Shown in pieces: positions 33,831-44,526 of a DNA stretch of 64,000 nucleotides. The DNA is taken from assembly GCA_025766275.1 (NCBI GenBank), contig JAFKAC010000043.1, forward strand, positions 124,001 through 188,000. The letters run 5' to 3'. Both the position numbers and the translations under genes were made by a program. Origin of the DNA: Lactarius indigo (Eukaryota > Basidiomycota > Agaricomycetes > Russulales > Russulaceae). The notes under the pieces are model-generated. The model did no database searches, was not told the origin of the DNA, and saw only the letters and a list, made by a program, of their open reading frames with translations. Positions within the stretch are counted from its first letter, which is position 1; every line of letters starts with the position of its first letter.

Positions 33831-34372
33831 TGTTGAAGCGCAGAACTAACAAGCAAGAAATAAGCTTGGACAGCTAGTAGGACAAGTTAACTTCAGAGGT
33901 GAAGGGAACTCTATTACAACTGCATACCTAGTAGGACAAGTTACTATAAAGAAGCAACGCCTATGAGTAAAGGTAATAAGAGAGGTAAAGAGAAAGGAAC
34001 TTACACTTCAGAGGTGAAGGGAACTCTGAAGTGTAGAGGCGAAAACAGCAGTCCTTATATACAGGATGCTTAGATAATAATGGTCTGTGCGCACTGGTGA
34101 CCCAAACACAATACAGGTGGTCTGTGCGCCAGAGGGAGAAATGCCATTGGATGGCAGAGAACAATAGCTGCCTAAAGCAGACAATACCGGTATCTTAACA
34201 ATAGAAAGAACAATAAGAACCATATATGGATCTAACAATAAAGATAAACAAAAGCGGTCCGTATGAGTCCGGAGTGTCCATAAGTCCATAAGTGACAGAT
34301 ACCGTATTTAGTATGTGGGCTGACTCAATCAGATCCCACGAGACATGTGACTTTAACAGTCGCGTCTCAACA
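33831..34372 (-). repeat. Copia 5' LTR
   Basis: 542 bp, TGTTGA...TCAACA. It is upstream of gag-pol on the minus strand and so should contain the promoter. It is followed on the right by the AAGAA target duplication. Confidence 0.95.
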
Positions 34373-34514
34373 AAGAAAGTTCAGGAATTGTAGCGTAACA
34401 TCACCCCCTCCTTTAGGCGCGTTGATTGGTGTGACGAATGAGGCAGTCTTCACGGGCTTGCATGCGACGATGAACTGCGTCCGTGGGATCTTCACTAAAA
34501 GTGTGATGACTCAC
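34373..34514 (-). mobile_element. Gypsy-B remnant: C-terminal tail, purine tract and LTR start
   Basis: On the minus strand an open frame runs in from 34514 and ends at TAA (34415-34413). It is followed at once by AGGAGGGGGTGA and then TGTTACGC (34400), the layout of a Gypsy 3' end. Gypsy-C has nearly the same junction (AAGGAGGGGGGTGA then TGTCACGG at 51749-51770), so this is the 3' end of a related element. Its LTR is interrupted at 34377 by the Copia element, and its coding region is interrupted at 34514 by Gypsy-A. Confidence 0.6.
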
Positions 34515-35230
34515 TGTCACTCGAAGTGGCCGTTTTTCCGCAGGGAATCACGCCCCCAAATAGGAAGGTGCCAAGTAAGTCACGTTTTTCTGGACATCAA
34601 AAAACGGGCTTCCCTGAACAACATTCGAGCTCCATTCGAAAAATGCATTTCCTTATTCGTACACACATATGTCATATGTTTTTTTCATATGTTCTTTTGA
34701 CTTAACAAGAAAAACAAATATATTTTTATTATCTAATAAAACTACATCTAATCTTTGTATCTAAGTAGTACTGTAGCGGGCGAAAACGGGGGGCGGGCGC
34801 GGTGAATGCAGGCGCAAGGAGACTCCTCGTGTCCCCGCATGCCCCCTTCCTGCTGCCCCTGTACGCGCGGAGGGAGCACGCCGCACCGCCTCTCCGCTTC
34901 ACCCGCGGCCCCTCCTCTTCCCTGTTCGCGTGCGCCCCCCCTTCCGCGCGAATGGGAAAGGGAGGGGGCTGGGGCGCGGTGCTCCTGCGTGCCCCCTCCG
35001 CGCGTACAGGGTGGTGCCGGGGGCGGCGTGCCCTCGTGCGCATCCCGTCTCCATCCGCGTGTACAAGGGCGGCGTACCCCTGTGCGCCTCCCTTCCGCGC
35101 GAATGGAGAAGAGGGTGCGGTGCTCCCGCGTGCCCTCGTGCGCATCCCTTCCCCATCCGCGCGTACAGGGGCGGCGTGCCCCTGTGCGCCTCCCTTCCGC
35201 ACGAACGGGGAAGGGGGTGCACGGTGCATG

Positions 35231-35611
35231 GTGCCCTTGCGTGTCCCCTCTGCGCCACAGGGGGGCGCGGCCAAGGGAGAGGGGGGCGGTGTCGAGGGTG
35301 GCCCGCCCTCATTCGCCTCCCTTCTGCACAGATGGGGAAGGGGGTAGGGGGTGCGCGGTGCCCTTGCGTGTCCCCTCCGTGCCACAGGGGGGCGCGGCCA
35401 AGGGAGAGGGGGGCGGTGTCGAGGGTGGCCCACCCTCGTTCGCCTCCCTTCCGCACGGATGGGGAAGGGGGTAGGGGGTGCGCGGTGCCCTTGCGTGTCC
35501 CCTCCGCACCACAGGGGGGCGCGGCCAAGGAGAGGGGGGCGGTGTCGAGGGTGGCCCGCCCTCGTTCGCCTCCCTTCCGCACGAATGGGGAAGGGAGGGC
35601 TGGGGGTGACC
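35231..35611. repeat. Three 127-bp tandem units in the MULE arm
   Basis: Units start at 35231, 35358 and 35485 (gtgcccttgcgtgtcccctc). The right arm has the same three units between about 39535 and 39850, but one has lost about 40 bp, which accounts for the 39-bp length difference between the arms. Confidence 0.8.
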
Positions 35612-35974
35612 GAGGAGGTGGGGCGGCGGCGTGCTCGTGCGCTCCCCTTCCACGCAGCTGGGATGGCGGTGGGGATGTGGGAGCAAGGGGAGGGGGGCAG
35701 CATACCCTCGCGTGCCCCCCTTCTTTCTGTGCGCGAAGGCGGTGGTCAGCGAGAGAGACGGGGCGAGATGACTCACCCTCGTGCGCCCCCGTTCTGCTGC
35801 TCGAACGGGGGCGGCGGCCAACGCGGGGGAAGAGGAGGAGGAGGAGGGGGTGAGGCGACTCACCTGATTCGCGCCTCTCTCTGCGCGTGAACGGGGCGGT
35901 GCGCGACGCGGCGGAAGGGGAGGTGGCGTCGGCCTGTCCTCTGTGCGTCCTCCTTTCGACACTGAAGGGGTGGG

Positions 35975-36052
35975 CGACGACGGAGGAGGGAGGGAGGAGG
36001 AGGGAGGAGGAGAGGGAGGAGGAGAGGGAGGAGAGGGAGGAGGAGGAGGGGA
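35975..36052. repeat. GGAGGA purine microsatellite in the MULE arm
   Basis: Almost pure GGA/GAG run; its complement lies at about 39048-39118 in the other arm. The two runs differ slightly in length and phase. Confidence 0.8.
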
Positions 36053-36074
36053 CGCCGCCCTACACTCCTTTGTG

Positions 36075-36099
36075 CACCCAATTCTGTACGAATTGGGTG
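36075..36099. other. Perfect 10-bp hairpin at the inner end of the MULE arm
   Basis: CACCCAATTC, a 5-base loop, then GAATTGGGTG. It is kept in the other arm near 38998-39022 and is one of the few low-GC words in the arms. A binding site for the transposase is possible but not shown. Confidence 0.55.
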
Positions 36100-36475
36100 G
36101 CAGGGTGGGGGCAGGGGAGAGGGGAGGAAGTGGGGGGGGGAAAGTGAAACGGGCCTCTGCAGGCGGAACCAAAACGGGTGGCGCAGGCACAATATGTCCT
36201 TAATTGATGAAGCCGGCACGTGGCATCAGCATACAAGTGGTTATTTTCTTTAGTAATATTTAATATAAGTTACGCATAAGGAAACTGCCAACTCACTAAG
36301 TCGAAAACAAGTTACATTCCAGTTGAGCTGCACAGGCAACTTCAGCCCTAGTACCTCTATATTCCACTAAACCCAAGTGTGCATTCAATATAAACAATTT
36401 ATTATATATCTTGTGTGGTCAGTATTGATGAGGGAGCAGCCAATCCTCATTTCCCAATTTTTCGAACTTATCTTC

Positions 36476-38788
36476 ATGACAACCCTCCCACCTTTTCGCT
36501 TGTCAAATACCTTAGCGGGACCTGCCATACCAGCCACTCGGCCCACCAGTCAGGTGATGCTGGACACCTTTGGGAATGGTAATTCCCGTGCACGGGGAAG
36601 CTTGTGGTATGACCAGGAATCTGGCCAATATGATCTATCTTGGGGATCCCTAGCTGAGTTTGACACATGGAGACAGGAAGTGGAGCGGGCAGACTCAGTT
36701 GAAATTCGACTTGCCGAGACGGAACCTAAAGGCTTGAATTACTCCTGGAAACGAGTTTACCGGTGCACACATCAAGGCACTGGTGGGATCAAACCTTACG
36801 AGAAAAAACATCCAAATCGGATCCGCAAGATCAGCTCAAAGCGAACTGGATGCACTTGCAGAGTAGATCTCAAGGCCTACCTTGGGACAAATGTTCTTTT
36901 GGGGTGTTACCAGAAGGATCATGACCATCCAATTAACACTGAAAATCTGATCTACACTCGAGTTTCCCAAGCAGCCAGAGAAAAAGCAAAGGAGTCTTTG
37001 AAGCAAGGGACCAAACGCTCGGAAGTTGTATGTAATCACCGCTTTTTTGATGACATTAGGCTAATTTGCCTCTTAGCTCCAGTCTATTCGTGATTCCGCT
37101 TCTGATCACGATCGTGATCATTACATACACATGGATGACATAAACCGGATTGCTAGAGAAGTTGAACAAGAAGAAATCCAATTGCATGCAAAAGACGAGA
37201 TCTCTATGAAGCTTTGGCTGGATACCCATAGAGAAGAGGGAGCAAACACCTTCTGCAAAGATAAGCTAGATCTGCCTCCTCCAGGATCAGATTTGGCTGG
37301 GGATCTGTTCATCCTGGCCCTCCAAACTAGGTTTCAGTCTGACGCTTTCCGGTGGCTCGGCAACGGCATTCTTGGCATTGATGCCACCCACAACACGACA
37401 TGTTATTCAGGGGTGATGCTAACTACAGTTATGGCAAGGGACCAGTGGGGGCATGGTAAGCGAATGATCGCATTTTCGCTAATTTGACCTAATTTCTGAT
37501 CTGACAGGAGTTCCAGTTGCCTGGATGCTGTCATCCAATACACAGGCAGCAACAATAACTTATTTCCTGAAATTAATTCAGTCATGGAACCCTGAAGTCC
37601 GGCCCAATTACTTCATGACAGATTGTGATCAGGCCCAGATCTCGGCTCTACAAACAGTATTCCCTCAAACTCAGGTCCTTCTATGCCGGTGGCATGTGCT
37701 CCATGCAGTCCAATCACATTTCCGGACCAATCAATTTCCAAAGTTATGGGATCTGATTAAGAAATTGGTCCGGACTTCTGATCTGGTCGAGTTTGGGACG
37801 ATCTGGGAAGAGATCTTAAGTGATCCAGACTACCCTAAAACATTCACTGATTATTTTCAACTACAATGGATCCCCATGGTCCATTTGTGGTCTGGATTCA
37901 CCAGAAAATCCAGGGTTATATTTGAGGAAGGGGATACAAACATGCTTCTTGAATCGTGAGTTATCTTTGTTATCTGCTGAAAAAGCGGAATTGAGTTTAC
38001 ATCTAGATATCATCACTCATTGAAGTCTTACTGGCTTGATGGAAAGCGCAATCGGCGGATCGATCATTTGATTTTCACGCTTACCCGAAGGATGTTGCCA
38101 AGGTACTATGAACATCGGCATCAGCGCCAGCAAATTGGCTTTGAGGGCAAGAATCTCGCCGAGATACATGAAGCCTCAATTTTAGCGAAATCTAAATCCA
38201 TTTCTGGAAGTTTCATAACACCGCTTGGCGACAGCAAGTTCCATGTGTCGTCTCAATCAAATCCTGGCTGTCATTATGTCATCGATATCCGAGCAGGCAA
38301 CATGCAATTGCCTCGACTTCCTGAGGATCCGGCACTGCAAGCACATTGCTGCAGTGCAGGGCCAGAACTCCCCCACTGCACAGACAGAAAATACATACAC
38401 CCAGATCACACCCAATAGGATCTCATCTAAGAGTCCCTCACCTAGCCCTGGGGATGGAGCATCAAAATCGCGATCTGGAGCTCTTCCCAAAAAGGACCGG
38501 CTATCCCCAGGCAGGAACCTCTGGAAGGAAACATCGGAAAAAATGGGTGGCTGGATCTCGCCTAAGCGTCGGCAACCACATGCCGCTCCGATCTCGCCTA
38601 ATTCAACGAACCAACACATCGGTTCAAGTGGCAAAAGAAAATTAGTAATATATACTGATCCCTACAGTGGAGGGGAGCGATCCTGGCAAACAGGGCCAAG
38701 CTGGATGCAACTTCTGCAGAGGCAAATACTCTCGCACGCTCCAAGCCACCTTCACAGAGCCCAATCACCCAATAGATTATTTTTTTGA
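36476..38788 (+). pseudogene. MULE transposase (one frameshift in the SWIM zinc finger)
   Basis: Four exons: 36476-37027, 37077-37455, 37508-37955 and 38007-38788, with GT-AG introns of 49, 52 and 51 bp and agreeing phases. The start is the ATG of MTTLPPFRLS. The N-terminal part has a zinc-binding look (CTCRVDLKAYL..H.HP). The DDE catalytic core follows: D in GIDATHNT, D in MTDCDQAQ with C.WHVLHA after it, and E in ESYHHSLK, whose codon spans the last intron. Then comes RRIDHLIFTL, and at the end a SWIM finger CNCLDFLRIRHCKH. The SWIM finger lies in another frame from the part before it: one extra A near 38299 breaks the frame. The copy is therefore probably inactive unless the base is an error. 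Confidence 0.85.
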
Positions 38789-38944
38789 ATTTCGCTCTGT
38801 CATACATTAGTCGTCGCCAATTGTACACTAGCGCATTTCCAAATGTCAAACAAATTTTGAGTTCTTGACTAAATTCTGTACCTGTCCTATATTCCGTTCC
38901 CGTTCCACACTCTGGTGCGCCCCCCCTTCCGCGTATCTTCCCCA

Positions 38945-40531
38945 GTTTCACTTTCCCCCCCCACTTCCTTCCTCCCCTCTCCCCTGCCCCCACCCTGCCA
39001 CCCAATTCGTACAGAATTGGGTGCGCAAAGGAGCGTAGGGCGGCGTCCCCTCCTCCTCCCTCTCCTCCTCCCTCTCCTCCTCCCTCTCCTCCTCCCTCTC
39101 CTCCTCCCCTCCCTCCTCTCCCGTCGTCGCCCACCCCTTCGGCGTCGAAAGGAGGACGCACAGAGGGCAGGCCGACGCCACCTCCCCTTCCGCCGTGTCG
39201 CGCGCCGCCCCGTTCACGCGCAGAGAGAGGTGCAATCAGGTGAGTCGCCTCACCCCCTCCTCCTCCTCCTCTTCCCCCGTGTTGGCCGCCGCCCCCGTTC
39301 GAGCGCAGAACGGGGGCGCACGAGGGTGAGTCATCTCGCCCCGTCTCTCTCACTGACCACCGCCTTCGCGCACAGAAAGAAGGGGGGCACGCGAGGGTAT
39401 GCCGCCCCCCTCCCCTTGCTCCCACATCCCCACCGCCATCCCAGCTGCGTGGAAGGGGAGCGCACGAGCACGCCGCCGCCCCACCTCCTCGGTCGCCCCC
39501 AGCCCTCCCTTCCCCATTCGTGCGGAAGGGAGGTGAACGAGGGCGGGCCACCCTCGACACCGCCCCCCTCTCCCTTGGCCGCGCACCCCCTACCCCCTTC
39601 CCCATCTGTGCGGAAGGGAGGCGAACGAGGGCGGGCCACCCTCGACACCGCCCCCCTCTCCTTGGCCGCGCCCCCCTGTGGCGCGGAGGGGACACGCAAG
39701 GGCACCGCGCACCCCCTACCCCCTTCCCTATCCGTGCGGAAGGGAGGCGAACGAGGGCGGGCCACCCTCGACACCACCCCCCTCTCCCTTGGCCGTGCCC
39801 CCCTGTGGCGCAGAGGGGACACGCAAGGGCACCGCGCACCCCCTTCCCCGTTCGTGCGGAAGGGAGGCGCACAGGGGCACGCCGCCCCTGTATGCGCGGA
39901 TGGGGAAGGGATGCGCACGAGGGCACGTGGGAGCACCGCACCCTCTTCTCCATTCGCGCGGAAGGGAGGCGCACAGGGGTACGCCGCCCTTGTACGCGCG
40001 GATGGAGACGGGATGCGCACGAGGGCACGCCGCCCCCGGCACCACCCTGTACGCGCGGAGGGGGCACGCAGGAGCACCACGCCCCAGCCCCCTCCCTTTC
40101 CCATTCGCGCGGAAGGGGGGGCGCACGCAAACAGGGAAGAGGAGGGGCCGCGGGTGAAGCGGAGAGGCGGCGCGGCGTGCTCCCTCCGCGCGTACAGGGG
40201 CGGCAGGAAGGGGGCGTGCGGGGACACGAGGAGTCTCCTTGCACCTGCGTTCACCGCGCCCGCCCCCCGTTTTCGCCCGCTACAGTACTACTTAGATACA
40301 AAGATTAGATGTAGTTTTATTAGATAATAAAAATATATTTGTTTTTCTTGTTAAGTCAAAAGAACATATGAAAAAAACATATGACATATGTGTGTACGAA
40401 TAAGGAAATGCATTTTTCGAATGGAGCTCGAATGTTGTTCAGGGAAGCCCGTTTTTTGATGTCCAGAAAAACGTGACTTACTTGGCACCTTCCTATTTGG
40501 GGGCGTGATTCCCTGCGGAAAAACGGCCACT
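38945..40531. repeat. MULE right terminal inverted repeat
   Basis: 1587 bp, reverse complement of 34525-36150 with small differences and one deletion of about 40 bp in a tandem unit. It ends in CGGCCACT, followed by the GTCACTCGA target copy. Confidence 0.9.
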
Positions 40532-41204
40532 GTCACTCGACAGGGGGTCACAACGAAGGCAGAGACTGGGGGCTGAGAGGGTGTGGAGAAGAGATGCTCG
40601 ACGACAGAAGAACACAAGATATGCTCTTGGCTCAGTAGAGAAGTAGTGGCGCGCGAGGAGCGGGGCACTCGAAGGAGCTGTGAGGCAAGAGGGAGGATGT
40701 CACAAGTGGACAGTCTGAGGGACTGTCCGTAGAATTGCACCAGCTTATATACTACAGGGGGTGGTCTGTGCATAGGTTTAGGGCAGGCTTAGGGCCTGTC
40801 TACGGGTGCTGCACAGTACTGTGCAAAGGAACATTCTAGAGACATCTAACAATAGAGTCCAATCAGAAGAGGTTTAAACATAGAACGACTGTGCCGCAGT
40901 TGATGGCGCAATCTTGTGTCAGGATGGCGTGATTCCGCAGTCAATGCGGGAATCCCTGAGGGGTGGTGACTTGGTGGATTATCTTCGTTGATTGATCAAC
41001 AATCAACTGTTGATTAGGACATGTGTACACAACACATGGCTTGAGAGTCGTGACAGTTCATGTGACAGATCACGTGATCATTTGAGAACAGAATTCAAAC
41101 TCCGATTCGGAATTCCCCTTTAGGAAGGTGATTACATAAGACTGGGCCGACACAGACCGGTCCTAAGCGCCCTTGAGTCACGACCAAATTATAGGTTTGT
41201 GACA
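40532..41204 (-). repeat. Gypsy-A 3' LTR
   Basis: Starts TGTCACAAAC at 41204 next to the polypurine tract. It ends ...GAGTGACA; the last base is now at 34515 because the MULE and its target copy lie in between. Length about 674 bp, with perfect 6-bp inverted ends TGTCAC/GTGACA. Confidence 0.8.
40708..40751 (-). promoter_or_regulatory. Gypsy-A LTR promoter with hairpin at the predicted transcript start
   Basis: A TATATAAG box begins at 40751. About 35 bp downstream is a perfect inverted repeat, GGACAGTC - 5 bases - GACTGTCC (40728-40708). The predicted transcript start coincides with the second arm, so the RNA would begin about GACTGTCC. Gypsy-C and Gypsy-D have the same layout. Confidence 0.6.
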
Positions 41205-41215
41205 GTATCCCCTTT
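41205..41215 (-). promoter_or_regulatory. Gypsy-A polypurine tract
   Basis: AAAAAGGGGATAC lies directly before the LTR and overlaps the pol stop codon (TAA, 41218-41216). Confidence 0.65.
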
Positions 41216-44200
41216 TTAACATTGTGCTATTCCACGAGCACTAGTGTTCTTTGGTCGAGGGGCGGAGGGGTTGTCCTTGTGGAAGCGCTGGACAAGATCT
41301 TGGGTGTGGGACATTTGGGAGGCAGGGAGCCAGGAATTCTTGGAGTTGGGATACCCCTTCCACTTGATCAAGTAAAGTACGCCTTTCTTGTTGGGCGATA
41401 CCTTTGACTGCAGGACCCTTTTGACTTCATAGTGTTCATCTTCCCCTTGGACAATTTCGGGAGGGGGTTGGGTGAAGTTAGGGCCATGTGTGGTGTTTTC
41501 TTTGTATGGGGAGATCAAGGAGTTGTGGAAGACTGGGTGAATTTGCCATATCTTTGGAAGTTGGAGTTTGCAGTTAACTCCCCAGGAAGATAGGACTTTA
41601 AAAGGACCATGGCGTCGGGGAGCAAGTTTAGCTTTGGGGTGGGTAGTGTGAATATTAGTCCCTTCCAGCCAGACTAGATCGCCTTCATTGAACTTGTGAG
41701 AGATCATGGTTGACTTGGAATTTCTCATTACTTCTGCAGCAACCTTGAGGGCTGCAGTGACTTCAGAGCGGATTCAGTTCAATGCGTCTAGTCTTTCTTC
41801 GGCTGCGGGTATCTTGCTATTGAAGTGGATGGGGGGAATGAACTCCAGATTGTACCCATACCACACTTCGAAGGGTGACTTGTAAGTTGCACTGTGCTGT
41901 CATGCGTTGTGCGCAAACTCCATGAATGGAATTAGGTCTACCCAGTTGTCTTGTTGGAAGTTACAGAAGACACAGAGGTACTGTTCAAGTTCTTGATTTA
42001 CGTGTTCGGTTTCTCCATCTGTTTGTGGATGGAAAGCTGTGGACAGGGTAGATTTAACGCCTAATTTGTTCCAGATTTCTTGCATTACTTTCGATGCAAA
42101 CTGAGGGCTTCTGTCGGAAATAACTTGTCGGGGTAGACCAGTACGTCTCCAGATGTTTTCCAGGTAAAGTCAAGCAGTTTCGTCTGCTGTGATGGTCTTG
42201 TTACACAGGGAAATGACTACTGCTTTGCTGAGTCGATCAACGACTACGAACAACGAGTCATAGTTGTGGGAAGAGGGGAGGTCAGTGATGAAATCCATTG
42301 TGATGGTTCCCCAGATTTCTTCAGGAATAGCGTTGGGTTGCAGGGGTACTTGGGTTTGTGGTTTGATTTTCATGGATTGGCAGGTGGCACATCCGTTGAC
42401 GTATTCTTTGACAAACATCAACATCCCTGGCCACCAAAAGTCTTGGGAAAGTAGTTCATAGGTTTTCCATCGCCCTGGGTGTCCTGTGGCAATGTGGTTG
42501 TGATACTGAGTTACAATGTCTCTTTGTAAGTTGTTGTCTTTGGGTACATAGATTTGTCCTCGGAATAAGATGACTCCATCTTCTAAGTTCCACTCTTCTA
42601 GCCCCTTGGTTAAGGAACGGGGGCCATTCTTCAAGAGGGTTTCTAGGGCTGTACTGACTTCTTTGTCGTAAGTGTGCGTGTCTTGGATGCGTTGTTGAAG
42701 AGTATTATCGCCATGGATGGTAACTGCAGTTCTTTGTACTGCATTAACCGAGAAAAAATTTGTATCCAGGAGCACTCGTTTTTCATCTTCATCCGCTATC
42801 CCCTTTTTATGATCTGGACGCCGGGACAGTGCATCAGACTTGTTCTGAACACCAGGCTTGTGGATGATGATGAACTGGAAACGAGAGAGGAAAAGTGCCC
42901 ATCGTGCTTGTCGACGGGAAAGTTTCTGCTTCGTCATGAAGTAGGCCAGGTTGTTATGGTCAGACCAGATTTCAGTGGAGTCACTACATCCCTCGAGGTA
43001 GTGTCAGAAGGCATGAAGGGCATGAATAATGGCCAGAAGTTCCTTATCGCAAATCTCGTAGTGACGTTCAGCAGGGAGAAGAGATTTCGATAGAAAGGCA
43101 ATGGGGTGCCATTGGTGCAGAGCATCGGGTTGTTCGAGGACTGCGCCTGTGGCGAAGTCGCTAGCATCGGTGATGAGTCGGAAGGGCTTGGAATGGTTGG
43201 GGAGGGCCAGGACAGGAGCTTCCGTGAAGCATTTGATCAGGGTGCAGAAAGCGCTTTCTGCCGCGGTACCCCAAGAAAAAGGTACGTCTTTCTTGGTTAG
43301 ATTGAAGAGTGGTCGGGCGATAGTGGAATAGTCTTTGATAAATCACTGGTAAAAGTTGCAGAAGCCTAGGAAGGCTTGGACTTGCTTGACTGTTCGTGGG
43401 GTAGGCCACTTGGTAATCCCAGCAACTTTTGCAGGGTCCATGGATACTTGGCCATTGGAAATGACAATGCCAAGGTATTCAACAGAGGTTTGTGCAAACA
43501 CGCACTTCTCAGGTTTCAGGTAGAGGTCGTGGCATTCCAGCCGTTGAAGCACATTGTGTGTCAACGCTGTGAGGGACGAGATATCTTCCGTGAAGATCAG
43601 GATGTCGTCCAGGTAGACTACTACATGTCCACCATTGATCAGAGACTCGAAAATTTGGTTCATGAACATTTGGAATGTTGCTGGGGCATTGCAGAGACCG
43701 AATGTCATTATGGTTGGCTCAAAAAGACCTAAGGAGGTCTTGAAGGCTGCTTTGTACTCATCGCCTTCACGGATATGGATATTGTTGTACCCCCAACGAA
43801 TATCTAACTTGGTAAAGTAACGCGCATTGTGAAGTTTGTTGATTAACTCGGGAATGAGGGGTAGAGGTGCCACGTTCTTGATCGTAATGTCATTCAGGGC
43901 CCGGTAGTCTTGTACTGGTCGGAGTTTTCCATCCTTCTTGTCTACAAAGAAGAAGGGGGAGGCCATGGGAGACTTGGATGGTCAGATGTAACCTTTTTGT
44001 AGGTGCTCGGAAATGTACTCCTTGAGTGCGTCAGCCTCTTTAGGCGTGAGTCGATAGATGCCACAGTTCTTCATAGTGGCTCCAGGTTTTAGATCAATCG
44101 CATGATCCCAGGGTTGGTGTTCAGGTAAACAGTGAGAGGCATTCTCACTAAAAACTTGGGTGTATCGTTGGAAATGACTTGGGATGTGCTCAGAGGAAGG

Positions 44201-44521
44201 TTTAGGTGCAGTCTTTGCAGCTATCTTGGTACTTGTAGTGATTTTGGCTCGGATTTCAAGGTGATCGTACTTGTAGAAGCTGTGACTCCACAGCCAGGGT
44301 TCGTAGGCTTCTTGGGTGAACACGCATTCAACAGGTTCTATCTCTTCGATAGTCAGGAGGCAAACTCTTGCTGTGTCTTCAGGTCCTAGCTCTAGGATGT
44401 TTATCGTAGTATTCCTTGTTTGAGGGACTCAGGAAGAAATAACAACACTCGTTGTTGACAGAGTACAGGTTTTCAGGCATCTTGTAAATGCTATCTTGGG
44501 TTGATGCCAGTCGATTTCCAG
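41216..44521 (-). pseudogene. Gypsy-A pol (end of protease, RT, RNase H, integrase, chromodomain)
   Basis: One continuous frame from 44521 to the stop at 41216, broken by seven TGA codons (first bases 44431, 43984, 43345, 43006, 42172, 41902, 41776) and by nothing else. Motifs in order: LEIDWHQPK (end of protease), DYRALNDIT, YLDDILIF (RT, near 43610), ITDASDFATGA (RNase H), H..H..C..C integrase finger near 42450, TMDFITDLP, VISDRSPQF with the catalytic Asp kept, and DGETEHVNQ with the Glu. A chromodomain (YLIKWKGYPNSKNSW) is near the C-terminus. At several stops the family normally has Arg, for example GYI*PSKSP and FYQ*FI, so CGA-to-TGA change explains them. Dead copy of a chromovirus. Confidence 0.9.
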
Positions 44522-44526
44522 GTTAT
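44522..44526. other. Target duplication of Gypsy-C, left copy
   Basis: GTTAT here and GTTAT at 52535-52539 flank Gypsy-C. Confidence 0.9.

Larger units (their letters stand above)
27528..34372 (-). mobile_element. Complete Ty1/Copia LTR retrotransposon (young)
   Basis: A 6845-bp element with two 542-bp LTRs, a primer site, one long gag-pol frame and a purine tract, all in minus-strand orientation. It is flanked by a 5-bp target duplication AAGAA (27523-27527 and 34373-34377). The LTR ends are inverted, TGTTGA...TCAACA. The two LTRs differ at only one base by eye (G at 27990, T at 34293). Together with the unbroken polyprotein this points to a recent and possibly still active insertion. Confidence 0.95.
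34525..36150. repeat. MULE left terminal inverted repeat
   Basis: 1626 bp, matching 38945-40531 in reverse. The outer 250 bp are AT-balanced; from about 34780 inwards it is very rich in G and C. It contains three 127-bp tandem units and a GGAGGA-rich microsatellite. Long open frames on both strands here result from the lack of A/T-rich stop codons. Confidence 0.9.
34525..40531 (+). mobile_element. MULE (Mutator-like) DNA transposon with 1.6-kb inverted repeats
   Basis: A 6007-bp element bounded by a 9-bp target duplication GTCACTCGA (34516-34524 and 40532-40540) and by inverted repeats that begin AGTGGCCGTTTTTCCGCAGG. A 9-bp duplication and very long inverted repeats fit the Mutator superfamily. 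The central part (36151-38944) has ordinary base composition and encodes a four-exon transposase with DDE and SWIM motifs, while both arms are extremely GC-rich. It inserted at the very end of the Gypsy-A 3' LTR, whose last base is 34515 on the other side. Confidence 0.9.

Noticed and set aside
35231..35611. Possible CRISPR-like or satellite array
   Set aside because: The units are 127 bp, directly adjacent without spacers, and belong to the MULE inverted repeats.
34729..36219. Many long open frames (up to 324 codons) on both strands of the left MULE arm
   Set aside because: Very high GC content makes stops rare in all frames; the frames mirror each other in the two arms, are made of tandem units and show no domain. 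Treated as non-coding inverted repeat.
38598..40327. Open frames of 548 and 470 codons in the right MULE arm
   Set aside because: Same reason; they also run across the arm boundary without regard to the transposase gene.
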